Shown here: in pieces, positions 54,089 through 62,767 of the stretch
How positions within the stretch are numbered: position 1 is the first letter of the stretch
Layout: the number at the start of each line of letters is the position of its first letter
NCBI RefSeq assembly: GCF_030296915.1
Contig: NZ_AP028031.1
Coordinates: forward strand, 1,421,501 to 1,485,500
Reading direction: 5' to 3'
Source: Anaerostipes hadrus ATCC 29173 = JCM 17467
GTDB lineage: Bacteria > Bacillota > Clostridia > Lachnospirales > Lachnospiraceae
Length of the DNA stretch: 64,000 bases
Translations under genes and position numbers: made by a program
The notes under the pieces: model-generated
The model's input: the letters and a program-made list of their open reading frames with translations, nothing else
What the model was told of the DNA's origin: nothing
Databases searched by the model: none

Positions 54089-55633
54089 CTATTTTATATA
54101 TTCTTTTGCGATTTCCTTGATTCCTTCTGGATGTTTTAAATTCCACTGTGAAAAGTCAAGTTCTTCACTCTCAACTGCCTGTCCTAATTTTACCAAGAAC
54201 TGTGGAATATCTTCTTCTAAAATGATCCCAACTTCTTCTCCCATCTTCTCTTTTCCCTGAAGATCAGATCCATTGATATGAAGTACAAATGCAGAATGAG
54301 CAACTTTATCAATTACTTTCATACTTCCGTGGAATCCGATCTCTCCGATCTGATGTGTTCCGCAAGAAGACATACATCCAGAAATATGAATCTTAGGCAG
54401 TGAACCATCCTTTAATCCAGCTTCTCTTTCTGCTTCGATCACTTTGTGTAATAATCCTTGAGAATCTCTTAATCCAACCTGACAGATCGTTGCTCCGATA
54501 CAAGATACAGATGTCTCAAACAACGTTTCTGCACCATCATCTGTCGCATCTAAAACTTTCTTTGCTTCATCTCCTGTCAGATTGATGATGTACATTGTCT
54601 CATCTGGTGAAATTCTTGCTTCCACTTCATCCATATCTTTGATCACATCATAGATTTCTCTTAATTTCTCAGGTTTTGGACAGCCACCGAATGGGTGATA
54701 AGAAACTGCATATAATCCTTCCTGTTTCTGATCGATCACTCGTTTACCAGATACTTTACTTCCATCTCCCTGTTTCTTCACTTCAGAAATTTCTACATGA
54801 AGATCAAGATCCTGTCCGGATGCGAAAACTTCATCTAATTTCTCATGGAAAGCTTTGATATATCCTTCTTCACCTAAAGTCTCCTGCATATAACGCGTTC
54901 TTGCTCTTCCACGTTGTTTATAATTTCCATGTGCGATGAATGTTTCTCTCATTGCACAAATATAATAAAGAATCTTCTCTGGTTGTACATTCTCAGCAAC
55001 TTTCAGTCCAAATCTCGCATTGTTACCAAGTCCTCCAGCACTGTAAACATCAAAGTTTCCATCTTCCCTTGCCACAAATCCAAGATCACGGAATGTTGCA
55101 TGTGTCTCATTAGCTGGCCCGTTTGAAAATCCAACTTTTAATTTTCTTGGCATAACTTCTTTTTTGATAAATGTCATCAAATATTCTCCAGCTGCTTCGG
55201 CATATGGAAGAACGTTAAAATATTCTCCTTTTTCAACACCTGACAATGGAGATACGGTTACATTACGTGGAAAATCTCCACCTCCACCCATTGTGACAAT
55301 GCCATGATCTAATCCACCTTCCATGATTCCATAAATTGCTTCTGGCTGTAAGTTATGTAACTGAATCGTCTGACATGTCGTCAGGTGAACTTTATCTACA
55401 TTATATGTTTTAATACTGTCTGCGATAAATTTCAATTTATCTTTTGTTAAATGGCCACCTGACATACGAAGACGGATCATACTTGCTTTTCCATCTTTCT
55501 GTGCATAACTTCCGTAACCACCGGAAAATCCTTTGTAATCTGCTTTACTTAGTTCTCCTGCATAAAACTGGTCTGTCTTTTCTTTAAATGCTGGCAGGTC
55601 TTGTTTCCATTCCTGTGGATTGATCGTTTCCAT
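54089..55633 (-). CDS. Siroheme-dependent sulfite/nitrite reductase
   Basis: A 514-residue hemoprotein of the assimilatory ferredoxin-type nitrite/sulfite reductase family. The cluster-siroheme ligands are in SCIGATICQVGLRDS (CX5C) and SGCMSSCGTHQIGEIGF (CX3C). Two ferredoxin-like half-repeats begin MIRLRMSGGHLTKDKL and LYAVSYHPFGGCPK. Sequence cannot decide between sulfite and nitrite. Being first in the operon that makes siroheme implies that this enzyme is its main customer. Confidence 0.88.
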   Translation of the reverse strand: METINPQEWKQDLPAFKEKTDQFYAGELSKADYKGFSGGYGSYAQKDGKASMIRLRMSGGHLTKDKLKFIADSIKTYNVDKVHLTTCQTIQLHNLQPEAIYGIMEGGLDHGIVTMGGGGDFPRNVTVSPLSGVEKGEYFNVLPYAEAAGEYLMTFIKKEVMPRKLKVGFSNGPANETHATFRDLGFVAREDGNFDVYSAGGLGNNARFGLKVAENVQPEKILYYICAMRETFIAHGNYKQRGRARTRYMQETLGEEGYIKAFHEKLDEVFASGQDLDLHVEISEVKKQGDGSKVSGKRVIDQKQEGLYAVSYHPFGGCPKPEKLREIYDVIKDMDEVEARISPDETMYIINLTGDEAKKVLDATDDGAETLFETSVSCIGATICQVGLRDSQGLLHKVIEAEREAGLKDGSLPKIHISGCMSSCGTHQIGEIGFHGSMKVIDKVAHSAFVLHINGSDLQGKEKMGEEVGIILEEDIPQFLVKLGQAVESEELDFSQWNLKHPEGIKEIAKEYIK

Positions 55634-55688
55634 ATGTAAAATTCCTTTCTGAACATTTTGTTTCTTTTATTATGTGAATCCTTATAAA

Positions 55689-55718
55689 ATACCACATTTG
55701 TCTTATCATACCACATTT
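55689..55718 (-). promoter_or_regulatory. Direct repeats upstream of the siroheme operon
   Basis: ATACCACATTT occurs at 55689-55699 and again at 55708-55718, 19 bp apart, just upstream of the reductase gene and partly inside the end of the SGNH hydrolase gene. Two evenly spaced copies close to the expected promoter suggest a regulator site. The regulator is unknown. Confidence 0.4.
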
Positions 55719-56362
55719 ACATAATTGTTTGAATGATTTCTTTCCTTTTCTACAAGAAATGATTCGATTGCTTTTGCAAGGTTTTTATGTCCTTCTTCAT
55801 TCATATGTTCCATATCTGCCTTACTTGGCTTGGCTACATCACTTGCTGCAAGGAAATCACATCCGTACTTCCATGCAATCTTTAAATAAGTCTGTTTTAA
55901 TTGCTTGGATACTTTCACAGAATGCTGATTAAATTCAAGATCAAATCCTGGTTTCCATACATCTTCTCCTAATTCGATCGGAGATACTAATAAAATATCG
56001 ATCGCTGGATCAGCTTTTCTGATCTGCTGGATCAGTTTTTCGATTCCTTTTCCGATGCGATCTGCACTTGCATGGTTATATGTTTTGCAGTCATTGGTTC
56101 CAAGCATTAAAACAACCTGGTCAAGTGGTGCGTGTGTCTCTAAGAGCATTGGAAGTACTTTCGCTCCATTTCTTCCATCTCTTGTTGCATCGTCAAATAC
56201 ACTGGTTCTTCCACATAATCCTTCTTCTATAATTCGATATCCTTTATCGTAAAGTTTCTCTGCTAAAATTCCTGTCCATCTTGTTTCTCTGTCATATCTT
56301 CTTGTTGTACCTGGGATCAATCCATATGTATTGGAATCTCCAAAGCATAATATCTCTTTCAT
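55706..56362 (-). CDS. SGNH/GDSL-family hydrolase
   Basis: A 218-residue cytosolic esterase-like protein. The GDS block is ILCFGDSNTYGLIPG with the nucleophile Ser, the Gly/Asn block is VLMLGTNDCKTYN, and the catalytic Asp-His pair is in ADMEHMNEEGHKNL. It resembles the arylesterase/acyl-hydrolase SGNH group. The substrate is unknown and no signal peptide is seen. The ATG at 56362 with AAGGTG upstream is preferred to a GTG at 56371. Confidence 0.85.
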   Translation of the reverse strand: MKEILCFGDSNTYGLIPGTTRRYDRETRWTGILAEKLYDKGYRIIEEGLCGRTSVFDDATRDGRNGAKVLPMLLETHAPLDQVVLMLGTNDCKTYNHASADRIGKGIEKLIQQIRKADPAIDILLVSPIELGEDVWKPGFDLEFNQHSVKVSKQLKQTYLKIAWKYGCDFLAASDVAKPSKADMEHMNEEGHKNLAKAIESFLVEKERNHSNNYVNVV

Positions 56363-56452
56363 GTCTGTCACCTTCTTCGTTGCATTTCATATAATTCTAA
56401 TAGGAATAATATGATTATAAGAAATGTGAGTTTGATTGTCAATAGGTTTTAA

Positions 56453-56495
56453 ATAGAAAAATACCCTATAGGATATAGATTTTTCCTATAAGGTA
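56453..56495 (-). terminator. Intrinsic terminator of the thiD-cytX operon
   Basis: ATACCTTATAGGA folds on TCCTATAGGGTAT on the minus strand, with a loop of about nine bases and then TTTTCTATTT. It lies 40 bases after the transporter stop codon. Confidence 0.85.
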
Positions 56496-56534
56496 TTATA
56501 CGTTATTATTATATGAGATTAATTTATAAAGGTC

Positions 56535-57707
56535 TTAATCATTCTTCTTCCCAAACAATAAACTTACGATCACACTTAAAACAATCGTGATCACCATATC
56601 AGGAAGTGTGTTTCCAAGGATCGTATCGACACCCATCAGCCAGCGGTATGCAATAAAGCCAACAACCCATACAAGCATGTTCTGAATGCATACAGATTTT
56701 CTTGAAAAATCCTGATGAAGGATAAAGAAATCTGCGATCTGTACAGCGATCATTGGTGCAAAGACTGATCCGATCAGATATAAGAAATCTGTGATATCGT
56801 CCATCGGATAAACAATTGCCCCAATCATTCCGATCACTGTTGCCGCGACTGCGATCCATTTTCCATTGATATTCTTAGATAGGGATTCACTGGAAATTCC
56901 GGCAGACCAAGCATCTAAGAATGTTGTTGTTACAGTTGAGAATACGATAATTAATAATCCTGCAATTCCAAGTCCTGCTTTTACCATGATCTGTGCGATA
57001 TCGGATTCTCCTGTAAAGATAGAGATTCCCATACCGATCACATACATCCAGCAGCTGACCAATCCATAAACGATCACACTTGCCCATGTTGCTTTCGTTG
57101 GTTCTTTAGCTTCTCTTGTGTAGTCACTGATCAGTGGCAGCCATGATAATGGCATGGCAACTGCAAGTTCTACAGCTGCTCCGAAAGTTAATCCATCATT
57201 TGCAACCGGCTTTAATGAACCATGTCCGAAAATAATAAAGCTTAAAACTAATGTCAAAATAAATAATGCTGCCATTGCAACCGTATTAATCTTTCCTAAA
57301 TTTTCAATTCCTACCAGAATCCAGATAATGATCAATCCTCCGATAATGACTGGCCATACCCAGTTCGCAATATTGAAGATTCCTGCTGCTGCTAATGATC
57401 CGTCATAGATCATGATCGCTGTCCATCCAACTAACTGCAGGATATTTAACACTGCAAATAACAAAGCTCCCGTTGATCCAAAACTCATTTTTACCGTTTC
57501 CATTGCACTTTTTCTTGTCTTTCCACCGATAAATCCGGCAAAAAACATCATACCACATCCAATGATATGTCCAATGATGATTGCTAATAATCCTGTAGAA
57601 AATCCTAAAGATGCGAAATATGTACCTGTTAAAATTTCTGCCAAGGACACTCCGGCTCCAAACCAGATCAGTCCGTTTTCAAAAATTGATGTTCTTCTGC
57701 TACCCAT
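56535..57707 (-). CDS. cytX: CytX-type hydroxymethylpyrimidine transporter (NCS1 family)
   Basis: A 390-residue membrane protein of the cytosine permease (NCS1) family. FENGLIWFGAGVSLAEILTGTYFASLGF is the family start and AMPLSWLPLISDYTREAKEPTKA the central substrate-site region; about eleven to twelve helices are seen. Its place directly after thiD, under a TPP riboswitch, supports the CytX assignment, importing hydroxymethylpyrimidine for thiamine rather than cytosine. It starts three bases after thiD ends. Confidence 0.88.
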   Translation of the reverse strand: MGSRRTSIFENGLIWFGAGVSLAEILTGTYFASLGFSTGLLAIIIGHIIGCGMMFFAGFIGGKTRKSAMETVKMSFGSTGALLFAVLNILQLVGWTAIMIYDGSLAAAGIFNIANWVWPVIIGGLIIIWILVGIENLGKINTVAMAALFILTLVLSFIIFGHGSLKPVANDGLTFGAAVELAVAMPLSWLPLISDYTREAKEPTKATWASVIVYGLVSCWMYVIGMGISIFTGESDIAQIMVKAGLGIAGLLIIVFSTVTTTFLDAWSAGISSESLSKNINGKWIAVAATVIGMIGAIVYPMDDITDFLYLIGSVFAPMIAVQIADFFILHQDFSRKSVCIQNMLVWVVGFIAYRWLMGVDTILGNTLPDMVITIVLSVIVSLLFGKKND

Positions 57708-57710
57708 TGT

Positions 57711-58514
57711 CTATGCCTCCTCTTTCCATTCATCTTTTAAATCAAATGCATGATTCATTGGTCCGCTTCCAGCTCCAAGATCCAACATATCTGCCAATGC
57801 TCTTGAAATATAGTCTTTTGCACGCTGTACAGAAATCTTAAGGTCAAAACCTTTGGCAAGATTTGCTGCGATAGCACTTGAAAGAGTGCATCCTGTTCCA
57901 TGTGTATTTGGGTTATTGATTCTTTTTCCTTTAAACCAGGAAACTTCTTCTTTTGTATATAAAAGGTCATTTGCATCGTTAATATTATGACCACCTTTTA
58001 ATAACACTGCGCATCCAAGATCTTCATAGATCGCTTTTGCAGCCGCTACCATGTCTTCTTCTGTGTGGATCTCCATTCCACACAGAATCTCAGCTTCTGG
58101 AATATTCGGTGTAATTACCGTAGCGATCGGTAATAATTCTTTCTTTAATGTATCTACGGCATCTTCTTCTAATAATCGTGATCCGCTTGTTGCTACCATC
58201 ACTGGATCAACAACGATATTTTCCGCTTTATAATGCTGTAATCTTTCTGCGATCGTTTTAATCAGTCCGCTTGAGGAAACCATCCCGATCTTGACTGCAT
58301 CGGGTCTGATGTCTTCAAAAACTGCGTCGATCTGTTTCTTTAAGAATTCTGGATCTGCTTCTAATATTCCTGTTACGCCGGTTGTATTCTGGGCTGTCAG
58401 TGCTGTGATCGCACTCATTGCAAATACACCATTCATTGTCATGGTCTTTAAGTCAGCCTGAACTCCAGCGCCTCCACTGGAATCACTTCCAGCGATTGAT
58501 AATGCTGTTCTCAT
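57711..58514 (-). CDS. thiD: Hydroxymethylpyrimidine (phosphate) kinase
   Basis: A 267-residue ThiD kinase that phosphorylates hydroxymethylpyrimidine and its monophosphate for thiamine synthesis. ALSIAGSDSSGGAGVQADLKT is the N-terminal substrate site, VVDPVMVATSG lies mid-protein, and NNPNTHGTGCTLSSAIAA carries the catalytic Cys and anion hole. It is the first gene behind the TPP riboswitch and pairs with the pyrimidine transporter, indicating pyrimidine salvage. No thiE or thiM is next to it. Confidence 0.94.
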   Translation of the reverse strand: MRTALSIAGSDSSGGAGVQADLKTMTMNGVFAMSAITALTAQNTTGVTGILEADPEFLKKQIDAVFEDIRPDAVKIGMVSSSGLIKTIAERLQHYKAENIVVDPVMVATSGSRLLEEDAVDTLKKELLPIATVITPNIPEAEILCGMEIHTEEDMVAAAKAIYEDLGCAVLLKGGHNINDANDLLYTKEEVSWFKGKRINNPNTHGTGCTLSSAIAANLAKGFDLKISVQRAKDYISRALADMLDLGAGSGPMNHAFDLKDEWKEEA

Positions 58515-58638
58515 AAGTATCTCTCCTTTTCTCTCTTATGCATTATTTTTCTATTGCGATCAAAAGTGGTGCTCCCAGTTGACCGCATTGTTTCGTATCA
58601 TTGTAAATTCTTCCATAATAGGAATCCTTTATCATACG

Positions 58639-58676
58639 AAAAAAACGGAAAGCTACTGATTTTGTAACTTTCCGTA
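58639..58676 (-). terminator. Riboswitch-controlled intrinsic terminator
   Basis: ACGGAAAGTTAC pairs with GTAGCTTTCCGT (minus strand) around a seven-base loop, followed by TTTTTTT. It lies about 20 bases beyond the TPP aptamer and before thiD, as expected for ligand-induced transcription termination. Confidence 0.88.
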
Positions 58677-58696
58677 TGTTCGCGACTTATCATCTT

Positions 58697-58780
58697 CGTT
58701 TCCTACGTTGGCATTACCCAAATCAGGTTCAAAGGTCGAAAGTTTTACTTTCCTCTCAGCCTGTTTAACAAGCTCCCTGT
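58697..58780 (-). promoter_or_regulatory. TPP riboswitch (THI element)
   Basis: The transcript shows the conserved parts of the thiamine pyrophosphate aptamer in order: GGGAGC, GGCTGAGAGGAAAG, CGACC, TTGAACCTGATTTGGGTAA and TGCCAACGTAGGAAA. The CTGAGA pocket and the ACCTGA/GGTAAT strand are exact. It controls thiD and the CytX-type gene. The gap 58781-58922 holds the likely promoter and a weak AAAAGCAA/TTGCTTTT palindrome that could terminate the upstream lactate operon. Confidence 0.97.
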
Positions 58781-58922
58781 TTTTATAACTTAATAAGTAT
58801 ATAGCAAGTTTCTCTAAAAAGCAAGTTCCTATTTTCGTACTTTATTGCTTTTTTTAATTTTCAACTTATTTTTCTTGCCTTTCTTGGAAATATCGTTAAC
58901 CCTAACTTTTTCATAATAAATT

Positions 58923-60101
58923 TTAAATCTCTTTTCCTTTTGTCACGATCACATGAATAATAAATGGAATAAACAATGTGATAAATGCTGCATATCCAAG
59001 GTACGCATATCCCTGTTTTACAACAGCCAACAATCCAAACTGTGCGATCGCAAATGCTAAAAATGTAAAGATCAGTGTTGCAATGGCATTTCTTACTAAA
59101 TGTCCATTCTGTCTTTCCTGCTCAGATCTCATACGACGCTCTACTGCATTGACACATCTTGTTACGATTCCAGAGATCATGTTTACCGCCGTTGAAATAG
59201 ATCCAAGGATGATCAAAACAGAGATGATCGGTGTTAATAATCCTGAAGATACTCCATTTTGTACTAAAACTAACATAGGAACTGTTGCTGTTACAAGGTC
59301 TGCTGCGTATGCAACGGCTAATAATCCGATGATGGATAATTCCATTGCAAAGAAATTAAATACAAAAATCTCAATGGCTGCTTTGTTGATCTGCTTCTTA
59401 TCTGTCACAGGTTCCATATGCTGGTACATAACAGATACAGATGCTAACTGGAAGAAGAAATATAAAACTGCAGAATATAAGGCTGCTCCAAAAGCTCCGC
59501 TTTCTCCAGAGATCACAGGCATCTTTCCTGATACTAAGTTAGAGATTGCTGCTGTGATCGCATCCCACTGTACGATGATGTTTGGTACTAATACAAGAAC
59601 TAATCCGATCAAGATCAGTACACTTAAAGTAGATGCACATTTTCTTACGACACTTGTTCCAAAAAGTGCGATCACGAAAATAAATGCCGCTATGATCAAT
59701 GTACATACCCAGTATGGGATTCCAAATAGCATTTGAAGTGTTGATCCACCAGTTGCAAATGCTGCAGCGGATGCCGTTCCGATCATGATCAGATAACAGA
59801 TTTCATATAGATTTGACATGATCGGTCTTGTCTTTCCATATAAACTGTCAGAAAAACTTCTGTAATCATATGTTTTATGTTTGTATGCATAACGCATTCC
59901 ATACCAGAAAAATAATGCATATAATCCTTGTGTGATCAGTGGCATTAACAGACACCAGATTCCGTAGTTGATAAAATACTGATAAATCTGTGCTCCGGAA
60001 GCAAATCCACCTCCAAACTGTGTCGTAAATGCCACGAATGCGATTCCCATGGCAAGAGGCATCTTACTCTTGTCAACTAGTAAACTTTTTTTGCCGCTCA
60101 T
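58923..60101 (-). CDS. YkvI-family membrane transporter
   Basis: A 392-residue membrane protein with about ten to eleven helices, resembling the YkvI family, which is distantly related to amino acid transporters. The start MPLAMGIAFVAFTTQFGGGFASGAQIYQYF has the unwound, glycine-rich first helix of that fold. No characterised substrate is known to me. It lies 39 bases after the lactate dehydrogenase gene and is probably in its operon, so it is a candidate for uptake or export of lactate or a related acid, in place of the missing LctP permease. Confidence 0.75.
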   Translation of the reverse strand: MSGKKSLLVDKSKMPLAMGIAFVAFTTQFGGGFASGAQIYQYFINYGIWCLLMPLITQGLYALFFWYGMRYAYKHKTYDYRSFSDSLYGKTRPIMSNLYEICYLIMIGTASAAAFATGGSTLQMLFGIPYWVCTLIIAAFIFVIALFGTSVVRKCASTLSVLILIGLVLVLVPNIIVQWDAITAAISNLVSGKMPVISGESGAFGAALYSAVLYFFFQLASVSVMYQHMEPVTDKKQINKAAIEIFVFNFFAMELSIIGLLAVAYAADLVTATVPMLVLVQNGVSSGLLTPIISVLIILGSISTAVNMISGIVTRCVNAVERRMRSEQERQNGHLVRNAIATLIFTFLAFAIAQFGLLAVVKQGYAYLGYAAFITLFIPFIIHVIVTKGKEI

Positions 60102-60140
60102 TTTGTCGTCCTCTCTTTTCTCTTAATGTAGTCTGATATT

Positions 60141-61562
60141 CTAGTTTTCATCGATCTTGATCATTTTTCCTGGATTCAAGATCAGCTTGTCATCAAATGC
60201 ACGTTTAATAGACTTGTATAGTTCGATCATTCTTGGTCCCGCAAATTCCTCTAAGAAATCAAGACGTCCGTTTCCTATTCCATGTTCTCCGGATAACTGT
60301 CCACCAAGTTTTTTTGATAATGCATATAATTCTGTTAATGATTCATGGGTTGCCTTCTTCCAATCCTCATCGCTCATCTCTGGTCCACGAAGCATTTCGG
60401 TATGAATATTTCCATCTCCGCAATGACCACATGGCTCTACGCGGATTCCATGTGCAGATGCAATCTTCTTTGCCTGTTTTACATATTCTGCAATCTCTGA
60501 TCTTGGAACAACAACATCACATTCTTCCTGTGCAACGGAATCTGCCTTCATTCCTTCAAGAATTGCTCCTCGTACTTCCCACACAGATGCCGCACGTTCT
60601 GGCGTTCCTGCGATATTACAATCTAAAGCTCCATTTTCTAATGCCGCTTCTGCAGCTGCTTCTACTGCACGATCAAGTTCTTCTTTGCTTGATGCATCAT
60701 ACATAACGATCAATACCGCTTCTCCGTGTTTCACTGGAAACAGTTTATGTAGACTTCTTTCTACAATATCGATCAATTCTCTTTCCAAAAATTCAATCGC
60801 TGTTGGAACAAATGGCAGATCTAATACTTTTGGCACCATATCAGCGCATTCTTCCAAGCTTCTAAATGGCATAACCAATGTACTTGAACATGTTGGTGCA
60901 GGCAATAACTTTAACGTAACTTCTGTCAAAATACATAAGATTCCCTCAGAACCAATCACTAAATCTTTCACATCAAATCCTGTTGTATTCTTTACGACAT
61001 TGGATGAGAAATTCATAATAGAACCATCTGGCATAACTGCTTCAATACAACGGACAAAGTCTCTTGTAAGACCATATCTTACCGCTTTCATTCCACCTGC
61101 GTTGGTAATGACATTTCCACCGATAGAAGCTGTTTTTTCTCCTGGATCTGGTGGGTAGAATAATCCTTCTTCTTTAGCTGCCGCCTGAATATCAATTAAC
61201 AATGCTCCTGGCTGTGCCGTGATCGTCTGGTTCTTGTGATCCACTGGAAAAATCTTATTCATACGCATCACAGATAACATGATTCCACCGTATTTACAAG
61301 TTGCTCCACCTGCAAGTCCTGTTCCAGCCCCACGGCAGACAACTGGAATATTCTGCTCGTAAGCATATCTCATGATTTCTGAAACTTCTTCTTTATTCAA
61401 TACTTCCACGTATAATTCCGGTGGAAATACTCCATATTCCGGCATCTCGTCTTTGTAATATTCTTTTGCGATCTCATCGCCGACCCATACACGTTCGTTG
61501 TCTGTGATCTCAATGATCTTATCAAAATCTTCCTGGGTCATCTTCTTATATGGATATGGCAT
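60141..61562 (-). CDS. lctD: FAD-linked D-lactate dehydrogenase (LctD/GlcD family)
   Basis: A 473-residue FAD-linked 2-hydroxyacid dehydrogenase of the GlcD family. The PCMH FAD domain contains NIPVVCRGAGTGLAGGATCK (residues 71-90) and GGNVITNAGGMKAVRYG. The C-terminal cap ends with EPCGHCGDGNIH and LSGEHGIGNGRLDFL. Alone it could be a lactate or glycolate oxidase. Next to EtfA and EtfB it matches the lactate dehydrogenase/Etf complex of acetogens, where NAD reduction by lactate is driven by ferredoxin oxidation. It starts one base after etfA. Confidence 0.9.
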   Translation of the reverse strand: MPYPYKKMTQEDFDKIIEITDNERVWVGDEIAKEYYKDEMPEYGVFPPELYVEVLNKEEVSEIMRYAYEQNIPVVCRGAGTGLAGGATCKYGGIMLSVMRMNKIFPVDHKNQTITAQPGALLIDIQAAAKEEGLFYPPDPGEKTASIGGNVITNAGGMKAVRYGLTRDFVRCIEAVMPDGSIMNFSSNVVKNTTGFDVKDLVIGSEGILCILTEVTLKLLPAPTCSSTLVMPFRSLEECADMVPKVLDLPFVPTAIEFLERELIDIVERSLHKLFPVKHGEAVLIVMYDASSKEELDRAVEAAAEAALENGALDCNIAGTPERAASVWEVRGAILEGMKADSVAQEECDVVVPRSEIAEYVKQAKKIASAHGIRVEPCGHCGDGNIHTEMLRGPEMSDEDWKKATHESLTELYALSKKLGGQLSGEHGIGNGRLDFLEEFAGPRMIELYKSIKRAFDDKLILNPGKMIKIDEN

Positions 61563-61563
61563 C

Positions 61564-62757
61564 TTATTCGTCCCCTTTCTGTTGTTTTACTAATTCTGTC
61601 AGATATGGAACGACTTTGTACAGGTCATCTACGATACAATAGTGTGCCACATTGAAAATCTGAGCTTCTGGATCATTGTTGATCGCTACGATGCATTCAG
61701 ATCCTGTCATACAAGATGTAAACTGAATCGCACCAGAAACTCCACAAGTAATGATCAGTTTTGGACGAACAGTTCTTCCAGATAATCCAACCTGATGTGC
61801 AACATCCCCAAAACCATTCTCGATCATCGGTCTTGTAAATGCTAACTGTCCACCTAAAGCTTTGGCTAATTCTTCACACATTTCCACATCTTTTTCATTG
61901 CGGACCCCTCGTCCTGCTACAACTAAGACATCTTCATCTTCAATGTTCTTTGTCTTCTCGATCACTTCGGATTTTAAGATCTCGATCGGGGATTGTTTCA
62001 TCTCTTCCTTCACTGAACAGACAATAACCTCTCCTTTTGTGCTCTCAACCTTCTGTGCCGAATCCATAACTCTGTATCTTACAGTTGCAAACTGTGGTCT
62101 TGATTTTGTGATAGAAATCTGAGCCATGATATTTCCACCAAATGCTGGACGAATCTGTACCATGTCTGTGTTTGACTTAATATCAAGGGTTGTACAATCA
62201 GCTGTTAATCCTGTATGGAATCTTGTTGCCAGTCTTGGGGCTAATGATCTTCCAAGTGCTGTTGCTCCGATCAAGACAGAACTTGGTTTCTGTGCTGCGA
62301 TACATTCTGCAACAACATCTGTATAACAGTCTGCTCTGAATCCTTCTAATGATTCATCCTCATATGCAAAGACCTGATCAACTCCATAGTCTAGAAGTTT
62401 ATGTGCATTCTCAATGGTTCCTGCTCCACCTGCGATCACGCATTTGACTTTAAAATTTACTTTCGAAGCCATCTTTCTTGCTTCACCGATCAATTCAAAT
62501 GCAACCGGATGAATGTCTCCACGTTCCTGTTCTACAAAGATCAAAAAATCTTTCCATTTGTCTTTATCAAATGATCCTGCTTTCTGCTCAAAACTGATTG
62601 CTTTTTCTGGACATTGTCTGACACACATTCCACACATTCGGCAAGTGTCCCCGACAACAATCCCATTATCTTCAAAACTTAATGCCCCAAACGGACATTT
62701 TTCCACGCATTTACCACATAGACTGCAGCGTTTTGCATCAAATTTTATTAGTTCCAT
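61564..62757 (-). CDS. etfA: Electron transfer flavoprotein alpha with N-terminal 2[4Fe-4S] domain
   Basis: A 397-residue EtfA (LctC type). Residues 7-55 are a fused ferredoxin domain with two clusters, CSLCGKCVEKC and CRMCGMCVRQC, each with a following Pro. From about residue 70 the normal EtfA runs to the FAD-binding end: GRGVRNEKDVE, RPMIENGFGDVAHQVGLSGRTVRP, CGVSGAIQF and AINNDPEAQIFNVAHYCIVDD. The ferredoxin fusion is typical of Etf partners of lactate dehydrogenase in anaerobes and suits electron confurcation. It is ten bases after etfB. Confidence 0.93.
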   Translation of the reverse strand: MELIKFDAKRCSLCGKCVEKCPFGALSFEDNGIVVGDTCRMCGMCVRQCPEKAISFEQKAGSFDKDKWKDFLIFVEQERGDIHPVAFELIGEARKMASKVNFKVKCVIAGGAGTIENAHKLLDYGVDQVFAYEDESLEGFRADCYTDVVAECIAAQKPSSVLIGATALGRSLAPRLATRFHTGLTADCTTLDIKSNTDMVQIRPAFGGNIMAQISITKSRPQFATVRYRVMDSAQKVESTKGEVIVCSVKEEMKQSPIEILKSEVIEKTKNIEDEDVLVVAGRGVRNEKDVEMCEELAKALGGQLAFTRPMIENGFGDVAHQVGLSGRTVRPKLIITCGVSGAIQFTSCMTGSECIVAINNDPEAQIFNVAHYCIVDDLYKVVPYLTELVKQQKGDE

Positions 62758-62767
62758 GTCATCTCAC

